Assembly (NCBI GenBank): GCA_026002025.1
Contig: BOAU01000025.1
Location: 1 to 24,574 of the forward strand
Direction: 5' to 3'
DNA from: Spirochaetia bacterium
GTDB taxonomy: Bacteria > Spirochaetota > Spirochaetia > Treponematales > Breznakiellaceae
Length of the DNA: 24,574 bases
How positions within the stretch are numbered: position 1 is the stretch's first letter; every line of letters starts with the position of its first letter. Position numbers and translations under genes: made by a program. This document shows positions 14,736 through 24,574 of the stretch, piece by piece. Under the pieces are notes generated by a model. It worked only from the letters and a program-made list of their open reading frames with translations, was not told the DNA's origin and did not search any database.

Positions 14736-15512
14736 ATGCAGTATTTTGATACTCACGCCCACCTGGGCCTCATTGTTGATGACCCCATTGAGCAGCTCAT
14801 TGTCATTCAGGAAGCCCGCCAGGCTTCTGTCACCCGGATCGTGTCTATTTGCAATAGCCTCCATGATTTCACCACGGTGTACGATAACCTCAAATCCGCC
14901 GCCAATGTGTACCATGCGGTGGGGGTGAGCCCTTCGGAGGTCCAGAATCCCGGCAAGGACTGGGTCCAGATCATCGAGCAGAGCGTCCAACTGCCAAGGG
15001 TGGCCGCCATAGGGGAGATCGGCCTGGATTATTACCGCAAATTCGGGGACAAGAACTCCCAGATCGAGCTTTTTATCACCCAGCTTGACATGGCAACCAA
15101 GCTTAACATGCCGGTGATCATCCATAACCGGGATGCGGGCCACGATGTGCTGGATATCCTCAAGGACCGGCTGCCCCCCAAGGGCGGGGTGCTCCACTGC
15201 TACTCCGAGGACGCCGAATACGCCAAGCGGGCCCTCAAGCTGAACCTCTACTTCTCCTTTGCGGGGAATCTGACCTATAGGAACGCCCGGAACCTCCATG
15301 AGACCATCAGGGTGCTGCCCCTGGATCGCATCCTTATTGAGTCCGAAAGCCCCTTTATGGTCCCCGCGGACTACCGGGGCAAGCGGAACATGCCCAAGTA
15401 CCTCCCCATGACCGCCCGTTTCCTTGCGGAAATGCTGGAAATGGACGACGAGGCCCTCTCTGCCCAGCTTTGGGAGAATTCCAACCGGTTCTTTGGGCTG
15501 CCGGTGGAGTAA
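14736..15512 (+). CDS. tatD: TatD-family metal-dependent hydrolase (DNase-like) with altered active site
   Basis: This 258-residue protein has the TatD amidohydrolase-type barrel: DTHAHL (His7, His9), GEIGLDYY (Glu94), IIHNRDA (His130) and LHCYSE (His154). Family members are Mg/Mn-dependent 3'-5' exonucleases linked to DNA repair and decay. Two usual features differ. The metal-binding Asp of ETDAP-type motifs is Glu here (ESESPF, Glu204), and the usual GxHP reads GVSP (Ser65). It may therefore be a divergent branch with changed metal binding or substrate. The ATG at 14736 gives the expected family length, with only a weak GGA upstream. It has a strong promoter of its own, divergent from trxA, and is followed by about 220 bases without a gene before tRNA-Thr. 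Confidence 0.88.
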   Translation: MQYFDTHAHLGLIVDDPIEQLIVIQEARQASVTRIVSICNSLHDFTTVYDNLKSAANVYHAVGVSPSEVQNPGKDWVQIIEQSVQLPRVAAIGEIGLDYYRKFGDKNSQIELFITQLDMATKLNMPVIIHNRDAGHDVLDILKDRLPPKGGVLHCYSEDAEYAKRALKLNLYFSFAGNLTYRNARNLHETIRVLPLDRILIESESPFMVPADYRGKRNMPKYLPMTARFLAEMLEMDDEALSAQLWENSNRFFGLPVE

Positions 15513-15626
15513 ATTAGGCGTTTACTTACCCAAAAACCCTTTTGACAAAAACATAAGAGGAGCAGGCATATAATGAACACTATCAAAGAGAAATATGAAA
15601 TATGACAGAAGATCGAAAAATTCCAG

Positions 15627-15671
15627 CCGGAGGGGCTATTTCCTCTTAATTTTATCAAAATTCTCCTCCGG
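15627..15671. other. Nested inverted repeat upstream of tRNA-Thr
   Basis: CCGGAGG (15627-15633) and CCTCCGG (15665-15671) are perfectly complementary and enclose a second inverted repeat, AATTTT ATC AAAATT (15648-15662). It lies in the 15513-15733 gap, between tatD and the tRNA, and could end tatD transcription or be a processing hairpin. No gene is seen in the gap. Confidence 0.4.
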
Positions 15672-15694
15672 GCTCTTGACGAAACTATCTATCT

Positions 15695-15722
15695 TTGGTA
15701 ATTTAACAAAACCTTGTAAAAT
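15695..15722 (+). promoter_or_regulatory. Candidate promoter for the tRNA-Thr / rpmG unit
   Basis: TTGGTA (15695-15700), a 16-base spacer and TAAAAT (15717-15722) would start transcription about 5 bases before the tRNA. The -10 has 5/6 and the -35 4/6 matches. A second TTGACG at 15676-15681 lacks a good -10. Confidence 0.35.
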
Positions 15723-15733
15723 GTGCGGGTAAT

Positions 15734-15806
15734 GCCCTTGTAGCTCAGTTGGCAGAGCATATCCATGGTAAGGATAAGGTCAACAGTTCGATTCTGTTCG
15801 AGGGCT
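15734..15806 (+). tRNA. tRNA-Thr (anticodon GGT)
   Basis: The acceptor stem GCCCTTG pairs with CGAGGGC (one G-U), with discriminator U at 15806. The D-arm is AGCTCAGTTGGCAGAGC, the anticodon loop ATGGTAA in a TATCC/GGATA stem gives GGT, and the T-arm loop is TTCGATT. All 73 bases fit the cloverleaf; CCA is not encoded. It reads Thr codons ACC and ACU and lies 38 bases upstream of rpmG. Confidence 0.95.
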
Positions 15807-15844
15807 GGCTTTACAGAGGGACGGAAGGTCCGCAGGAGGAAAAA

Positions 15845-16018
15845 ATGGCAAGCAAAAAGACAGCGGTTGAATTGGTAGCGCTCCAGTGCAGTGAGTGCAA
15901 GCGGAAAAACTATACCACCGAAAAAAACCGGCGGAATACCCAGGAAAAGCTTGAGCTGAACAAGTATTGTCCCTTTGATCGCAAGCATACCCTGCACAAG
16001 GAAACCAAGATAAAGTAA
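15845..16018 (+). CDS. rpmG: Ribosomal protein L33
   Basis: This 57-residue L33 of the large ribosomal subunit ends in [24 protein letters not shown] at 15834-15839, five bases before the ATG, fixes the start. The zinc-ribbon pattern is incomplete: CSEC supplies Cys15 and Cys18 and the second pair reads CPFD, so Cys42 is present but the fourth ligand is Asp45. It lies between tRNA-Thr and tRNA-Trp and is probably co-transcribed with them, the order seen in treponemes. Confidence 0.95.
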   Translation: MASKKTAVELVALQCSECKRKNYTTEKNRRNTQEKLELNKYCPFDRKHTLHKETKIK

Positions 16019-16028
16019 GGATATATTT

Positions 16029-16101
16029 AGGCCAGTAGCTCAATTGGTAGAGCGGCGGTCTCCAAAACCGCAGGTCGTGGGTTCGATTCCTACCTGGCCT
16101 G
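16029..16101 (+). tRNA. tRNA-Trp (anticodon CCA)
   Basis: The acceptor stem AGGCCAG pairs perfectly with CTGGCCT, with discriminator G at 16101. The anticodon loop CTCCAAA in a GCGGT/ACCGC stem gives CCA. The T-arm is GTGGG TTCGATT CCTAC. The CCA end is not encoded. It sits directly before secE, the usual place for tRNA-Trp in bacterial secE-nusG clusters. Confidence 0.96.
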
Positions 16102-16136
16102 AACAGAGTGAAGGCCGATTCCTACCTGGCCTGAAC
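16084..16136 (+). repeat. Tandem duplication of the tRNA-Trp 3' end
   Basis: The 21 bases 16084-16104 (T-loop to just past the discriminator) recur exactly at 16116-16136, a 32-base period. The second copy cannot form a tRNA. It sits between the tRNA and the secE ribosome-binding site. Confidence 0.85.
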
Positions 16137-16158
16137 GGGTAATTATTAAGAGGATGGT

Positions 16159-16338
16159 ATGAGCAAAGTAGTTCAATTTGTCAAAGAATCCTACGCCGAG
16201 CTTCGGAAGGTCGTGTGGCCGGGCCGTGATGATGTGGTCAGTTCCGTTAAGGTGGTCATTGTTTCTACCATTATAATCGCCGCGGCCCTGGGGTTGGTGG
16301 ATGTGTTGCTGCTCTTTGGAATAAGAGCCATATTTTAG
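16159..16338 (+). CDS. secE: Preprotein translocase subunit SecE
   Basis: This 59-residue single-span SecE starts MSKVVQFVKESYAELRKVVW; the conserved amphipathic ELRKVVWPGRDDV segment is followed by one membrane helix (VIVSTIIIAAALGLVDVLLL). SecE clamps SecY in the protein-export channel of the inner membrane. The ATG at 16159 has AGAGGA about 4 bases upstream. It lies between tRNA-Trp and nusG, 16 bases before nusG, the near-universal bacterial order. Confidence 0.95.
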   Translation: MSKVVQFVKESYAELRKVVWPGRDDVVSSVKVVIVSTIIIAAALGLVDVLLLFGIRAIF

Positions 16339-16354
16339 GGATTAAAGGAAAGTC

Positions 16355-16918
16355 ATGGCTACGGGCTGGTATGTCCTTCATGTCTATTCGGGATATGAGA
16401 ATAAAATAGAAAAAACCATCCGCATGATGACCGATGTCGGGGAACTCGACAAGGAAGTGGTCCGTGATGTAAAAGTCCCTTCGGAAGAGGTGGTAGAGGT
16501 CAAGGACGGCAAAAAGCGGACCCAGACCCGTAAATTCCTCCCCGGTTATATTTTGGTGGAAATGGATCTCCCGGAAGGTTTGGTCGAATGGAAGGGCGCC
16601 TGTTCCAAAATAAAGAAAATTCAGGGGGTTACCGGCTTTGTGGGAACCCCTGCGGACAAGAAGCCCCAGCCTTTAAGCGGGGATGAGGCCCGGGCCATAT
16701 TGCAGAAATCTGGTGAAATCAAGGGTGAACGGCCCGTCCGTTCCCGTCAGTCCTTTTCCGCCGGTGAACAGGTTAAGATTATTGACGGACCCTTTGAGTC
16801 CTTTACGGGAACCATTGAAGAGGTCAACCAGGAGAAGAGCAAGCTTAAGGTGATGGTCGGCATCTTCGGCCGGAACACCCCGGTGGAAGTTGACCTCCTG
16901 CAAGTGGAGAAAATGTAG
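16355..16918 (+). CDS. nusG: Transcription termination/antitermination factor NusG
   Basis: This 187-residue NusG has an N-terminal NGN domain (GWYVLHVYSGYENKIEKTI, FLPGYILVEM, GVTGFVGTPADKKPQPLS) and a C-terminal KOW domain (FSAGEQVKIIDGPFESFTGT ... VGIFGRNTPVEVD). NusG binds the polymerase clamp, affects pausing and Rho action and links polymerase to the ribosome. AAGGAAAG precedes the ATG. It shares an operon with secE and is followed by a structured leader before rplK. Confidence 0.98.
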   Translation: MATGWYVLHVYSGYENKIEKTIRMMTDVGELDKEVVRDVKVPSEEVVEVKDGKKRTQTRKFLPGYILVEMDLPEGLVEWKGACSKIKKIQGVTGFVGTPADKKPQPLSGDEARAILQKSGEIKGERPVRSRQSFSAGEQVKIIDGPFESFTGTIEEVNQEKSKLKVMVGIFGRNTPVEVDLLQVEKM

Positions 16919-17048
16919 TTTACGCCATTAAAACGGCGCAAATTATCAATAATAGAAGTGGGAGAGGTGGAACTAAAGTTCCTTGAACCAAGGTTCCTTA
17001 AACCCTCGTTAGTCCGGTTTTGGCCGGGCATACCACGAAGGAGAGTTT
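16919..17048 (+). promoter_or_regulatory. Structured leader between nusG and rplK
   Basis: This 130-base stretch has several perfect small stems: CGCC/GGCG at 16923-16937, GGAAC TAAA GTTCC at 16969-16982, CCGG/CCGG near 17014-17027. GTGG (16958-16961) can pair with CCAC (17033-17036) just before the AAGGAGAG ribosome-binding site. Bacterial rplK leaders often carry a conserved fold and the target of L1 autoregulation, so this is the best candidate site for control of rplK-rplA. The L1-binding role is inference. Confidence 0.45.
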
Positions 17049-17480
17049 ATGGCAAAGAAGAAGGTTGCGGCCTTTATCAAGCTGCAGTGCCCAGCGGGCA
17101 AGGCCACCCCGGCCCCGCCCGTCGGCCCTGCATTGGGTCCCCATGGGGTAAGCGCCCCCCAGTTTGTCCAGCAGTTCAATGACCGGACAAAGGCCATGGA
17201 AGCGGGACTTATCATACCGGTGGTTATCACCGTGTATTCGGATAAGTCATTCACCTTTATCCTCAAGACCCCCCCTGCATCGGTGCTGATCAAGAAGGCC
17301 ATCAGCCTGGAAAAAGGATCTGCGGAGTCCCACAAGACCAAGGTGGGCAAGATTCCCCGTGCCAAGCTTGAGGAAATCGCCAAACTGAAGATGCCCGACC
17401 TTTCCGCCAATGATGTGGATGCGGCCATGAAAATTATCGCCGGGACCGCCCGGTCCATGGGTGTTGAGGTGGAAAAATGA
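17049..17480 (+). CDS. rplK: Ribosomal protein L11
   Basis: This is a 143-residue L11, full length. The N-terminal [20 protein letters not shown] and [16 protein letters not shown] bind thiostrepton-type ligands and methylation enzymes in the family. The C-terminal domain ([20 protein letters not shown] ... [10 protein letters not shown]) binds 23S rRNA at the GTPase centre. AAGGAGAG (17038-17045) precedes the ATG. Its TGA overlaps the rplA ATG as ATGA, so the two are translationally coupled. Confidence 0.98.
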   Translation: MAKKKVAAFIKLQCPAGKATPAPPVGPALGPHGVSAPQFVQQFNDRTKAMEAGLIIPVVITVYSDKSFTFILKTPPASVLIKKAISLEKGSAESHKTKVGKIPRAKLEEIAKLKMPDLSANDVDAAMKIIAGTARSMGVEVEK

Positions 17481-18157
17481 GTCACGGAAAAAAATACCTC
17501 GAAAGTCTCAAAAAATACGATCCCACTGCTTCCTTTGATGTAAAAGAGGCTTTGGCACTGGTAAAAACCCTTTCCTTTGCCAAATTTGATGAAACCGTTG
17601 ACCTTTCCATAAAGGTTAACCTCAAAAAGAACCAGTCCGTGCGTGACACCGTGGTCCTTCCCCATCAGTTTAGGGGCGAAAAAAAGGTCCTGGTGTTCTG
17701 CAAGGCTGAAAAAGAGAAGGAAGCCCAGGACGCGGGGGCCGCCTATGTGGGCGCAGAGGACCTTATTGAAAAGGTAAAGGGCGGCTGGCTTGATTTTGAC
17801 GTGGCCGTCGCCACCCCGGACATGATGAAGGATGTAGGGAAACTCGGTATGGTCCTGGGCCGCAAGGGCCTGATGCCCAACCCCAAGACCGGCACCGTAA
17901 CCTTCGACCTCAAGGGCGCCCTTTCGGAACTGAAGAAAGGCCGCACCGAATTCCGGGCCGACAAGGGCGGAGTGGTCCACCTTGCGGTGGGAAAGGTTTC
18001 CATGGCCCCTGAGCAGATCGCCGAGAACGTCAACACCGTGGTCACCGAGATCAAACGGAAGCGGCCCGCTGACGCCAAGGGCGATTTTATCCAGACCGTT
18101 TCGGTGGCATCCAGCATGGGGCCCGGCGTATGGGTCACAGTCAGGGACGAGGAGTAG
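17477..18157 (+). CDS. rplA: Ribosomal protein L1
   Basis: This 226-residue L1 of the ribosomal stalk that releases tRNA from the E site has conserved stretches [37 protein letters not shown] and GPGVWVTV. In the family L1 also represses its own operon by binding the leader RNA. It is coupled to rplK by a 4-base ATGA overlap, and rplJ begins 3 bases after its stop. Confidence 0.98.
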   Translation: MSHGKKYLESLKKYDPTASFDVKEALALVKTLSFAKFDETVDLSIKVNLKKNQSVRDTVVLPHQFRGEKKVLVFCKAEKEKEAQDAGAAYVGAEDLIEKVKGGWLDFDVAVATPDMMKDVGKLGMVLGRKGLMPNPKTGTVTFDLKGALSELKKGRTEFRADKGGVVHLAVGKVSMAPEQIAENVNTVVTEIKRKRPADAKGDFIQTVSVASSMGPGVWVTVRDEE

Positions 18158-18160
18158 AAA

Positions 18161-18709
18161 ATGGCAATAGTTGCGAAAAAAATACAGGATGCCAAGACCG
18201 CATCCATTCAGGAACTGAAGGATGCCTTCGGCAAGGCCCAGGATTTTATCTTTACCGATTACCGGGGACTCACGGTGGAGCAGATCACCATACTGCGGAA
18301 GCAGCTGCGGGCCAAGGAAGTTCACTACAAGGTGGTAAAAAACAACTTCGCCCGGCTTGCTTTCGAGCAGCTTTCCGCCCCCAATGTGGCGGAATATCTG
18401 GTAGGGCCCACTGCGGTGGCCATTGCCCCTAAGGATTCCAACGAGGTCGCCAAGATCTTGGTTGAATTTGCCAAGGAAGCCCCGGCTTTGCAGGTAAAAG
18501 GCGCCCTCATCGGCGATTCGGTGTATACCGCCGCGCAGACCGAAGCCTTCTCGAAATTGCCGGGCAGGCTGGAATTGATCTCCATGCTCATGTCGGTGTT
18601 GAACGGTCCCGCACGGAACCTCGCCGGGGCCCTCAACGATGTGCCTGCACGGCTGGTACGGACCATCAAGGCCGTGGGCGACAAGAAGGGCGAAAGCCCC
18701 GCCGCTTAG
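18161..18709 (+). CDS. rplJ: Ribosomal protein L10
   Basis: This 182-residue L10 anchors L7/L12 dimers to the GTPase centre. It shows the family start AIVAKKIQDAKTASIQELKD, the central FTDYRGLTVEQITILRKQLR and VVKNNFARLA, and a C-terminal helix (LISMLMSVLNGPARNLAGAL) that carries L7/L12. GAGGAG overlapping the rplA stop is its ribosome-binding site. Unlike most bacteria, it is separated from rplL by a 213-base structured gap. Confidence 0.97.
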   Translation: MAIVAKKIQDAKTASIQELKDAFGKAQDFIFTDYRGLTVEQITILRKQLRAKEVHYKVVKNNFARLAFEQLSAPNVAEYLVGPTAVAIAPKDSNEVAKILVEFAKEAPALQVKGALIGDSVYTAAQTEAFSKLPGRLELISMLMSVLNGPARNLAGALNDVPARLVRTIKAVGDKKGESPAA

Positions 18710-18718
18710 GAAAGGGAA

Positions 18719-18800
18719 TTTAACCGCAAAGGCGCGGAAGGCGAAAAAGGTGGATTAAAAATCTCTACCTTAGTCGCCTTAGTCGCCTTCGCGGTTTTAA
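18719..18800. repeat. Long imperfect palindrome between rplJ and rplL
   Basis: The left arm (from TTAACCGCAAAGGCG) and right arm (to CGCCTTCGCGGTTTTAA) pair along about 27 bases with six mismatches, then GGT/ACC and GATT/AATC close the tip. Both arms are built of AAGGCG-like units spaced 9 bases apart. It resembles the dispersed intergenic palindromic repeats of many bacterial genomes more than an intrinsic terminator, since no U-tract follows. Confidence 0.7.
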
Positions 18801-18804
18801 TCTT

Positions 18805-18874
18805 CCCGTCAGGCTTCGGGCGGACCTCATGGTCCGATGCTGCCGTTCCTGTCGGGGTTTTACCGGGAAACCGG
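18805..18874 (+). promoter_or_regulatory. Hairpin cluster in the rplL leader
   Basis: After the long palindrome come three more short stems: CCCG/CGGG (18805-18820), CGGACC TCAT GGTCCG (18821-18836, perfect 6 bp) and CCGG GAAA CCGG (18863-18874, with a GNRA-type tetraloop). They precede the rplL ribosome-binding site TAGGAGA (18910-18916). They may set rplL mRNA stability or be part of an L10-type control site; this is inference. Confidence 0.4.
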
Positions 18875-18922
18875 AATGTTGCCCGTATGGGTACATTAAT
18901 AAGCATTTTAGGAGAAGATAAT

Positions 18923-19318
18923 ATGGCAGCCCTTACTACTGATCAGATTCTTGAAGCGATTGCATCCATGACCGTTCTGGAGGTTTCCGAACTGGTTAAG
19001 GCACTGGAAGAGAAATTCGGTGTTTCCGCCGCCGCCCCTGTGGCGGTTGCGGCAGTCGGCGGTGCGGCCGCTGGTGGAGCTCCCGCGGCTGCTGCCGAGG
19101 AGCAGACCGAATTCACCGTTACCCTCAAGGCCTTTGATGAAGCCAAGAAGATCGCGGTTATCAAGGAAGTCCGGGCCGTTACCGGTCTTGGGCTCAAGGA
19201 AGCCAAGGATCTCGTTGAGGGCGCTCCCAAGCCCCTTAAAGAGGGTGTTTCCAAGGATGAAGCTGCGAAAATCAAAGAATCGGTCACTGCCGCAGGCGGT
19301 ACCGTTGATATTCAGTAA
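18923..19318 (+). CDS. rplL: Ribosomal protein L7/L12
   Basis: This 131-residue L7/L12 has an N-terminal dimerisation domain ([20 protein letters not shown]), an Ala/Gly-rich hinge, and a C-terminal factor-binding domain with [20 protein letters not shown] and [16 protein letters not shown]. It recruits translation GTPases to the ribosome. The ATG at 18923 was chosen over an in-frame ATG 36 bases upstream because TAGGAGA lies 6-7 bases before it and the family begins here. L7/L12 is needed in several copies per ribosome, so its isolated, structured leader is of interest. Confidence 0.98.
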   Translation: MAALTTDQILEAIASMTVLEVSELVKALEEKFGVSAAAPVAVAAVGGAAAGGAPAAAAEEQTEFTVTLKAFDEAKKIAVIKEVRAVTGLGLKEAKDLVEGAPKPLKEGVSKDEAAKIKESVTAAGGTVDIQ

Positions 19319-19326
19319 AGCTTTAG

Positions 19327-19355
19327 GGCGCGCCGTGTTGATGACGCGGCGCGCC
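19327..19355 (+). terminator. GC-rich hairpin after rplL (terminator or attenuator)
   Basis: GGCGCGCCG (19327-19335) pairs perfectly with CGGCGCGCC (19347-19355) and TTTCC follows. It lies 8 bases past the rplL stop. A partial terminator here would lower rpoB-rpoC relative to the ribosomal genes, as known for the rplL-rpoB attenuator of enteric bacteria. Confidence 0.7.
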
Positions 19356-19409
19356 TTTCCAGAGGCCCTTTGCGGGGCACACAGTTCATATTCTCAATAA
19401 GAGATGGGA

Positions 19410-19436
19410 GGTTCCGGTCTTAGGCCGGGGCCTTTT
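19410..19436 (+). terminator. Second hairpin with U-run upstream of rpoB
   Basis: GGTTCCGG (19410-19417) pairs with CCGGGGCC (19425-19432, two G-U pairs) over a 7-base loop, followed by TTTT. With the hairpin at 19327-19355 it makes a tandem terminator-like array before rpoB. Polymerase must read through, or a promoter must lie in the AT-rich 19437-19469. Confidence 0.55.
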
Positions 19437-19479
19437 CGTAGTTTTATTTAATAATAGAACCTAATAGCAGGGGGAAGAA

Positions 19480-24574
<5,095 letters not shown>

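Noticed and set aside
14610..15299. A 229-codon minus-strand frame across tatD
   Set aside because: It mirrors the tatD codons on the opposite strand, has repetitive Gly/His/Val content typical of an antisense shadow, and no ribosome-binding site. TatD motifs on the plus strand are clear.
15542..15574. TTGACA and TATAAT before tRNA-Thr as a strong promoter
   Set aside because: The two hexamers are separated by 21 bases, too far for a normal sigma-70-type promoter.
15573..15605. A 10-codon frame (MNTIKEKYEI) upstream of tRNA-Thr as a leader peptide
   Set aside because: The GAGGAG upstream is about 10 bases away, the peptide has no regulatory codon run, and the next gene is a tRNA, so attenuation by a leader peptide makes little sense.
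16084..16136. Integrated element bounded by tRNA-Trp repeats
   Set aside because: Only 11 bases lie between the two copies and no integrase is nearby, so no element is present now; only the duplication itself is reported.
17009..18325. A 438-codon minus-strand frame across rplK and rplA
   Set aside because: It is an antisense shadow of strongly conserved ribosomal genes, with no recognisable protein pattern.

Overview
The window reads as the chromosome of a moderately GC-rich spirochaete, most like a Treponema of the environmental or termite-gut type. This is an inference from four things: the ribosomal/RNA-polymerase cluster with a tRNA-Thr, rpmG, tRNA-Trp, secE, nusG lead-in; asparagine at the spirochaete-type rifampicin position of RpoB; a DUF2259 secreted protein; and a lipoprotein with a relaxed lipobox. 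No transposase, integrase, CRISPR array or rRNA gene was seen.

Layout. 1-847 (+) is the C-terminal part of a DEAD-box RNA helicase, with a Gly/Arg-rich linker and a DbpA-type RNA-binding domain. 849-8603 (-) is a block of four large transcription regulators: two LuxR/MalT-type ATPase regulators joined by a TAATG stop/start overlap, then two PocR-sensor AraC-type regulators whose reading frames overlap. Upstream on the same strand is a class II Fic protein (8679-9851), followed by an AT-rich 350-bp gap. 10223-14247 holds a SEC59/VTE5-like membrane lipid kinase, a multi-pass membrane protein, a DUF2259 secreted protein, a small exported protein and an LTD-like lipoprotein. These are arranged in divergent and convergent pairs. 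14290-15512 is a divergent trxA / tatD pair.

From 15734 to the right edge (+) lies the translation/transcription cluster: tRNA-Thr(GGT), rpmG, tRNA-Trp(CCA), secE, nusG, rplK, rplA, rplJ, rplL, rpoB and the 5' third of rpoC. Structured non-coding stretches sit before rplK, between rplJ and rplL (a long imperfect palindrome plus small hairpins) and between rplL and rpoB (two GC-rich hairpins). They could set the relative output of L7/L12 and of the polymerase subunits.

Main points for a second look: (i) the regulator-only block, in which two AraC-type proteins have identical recognition helices but different sensor halves; (ii) three genes (fic, the lipid-kinase-like gene, trxA) whose best promoter match puts the transcription start within a base of the start codon, one of them a near-perfect sigma-54 promoter; (iii) homopolymer runs in the signal-peptide codons of two divergent exported-protein genes; (iv) a short tandem duplication of the tRNA-Trp 3' end.
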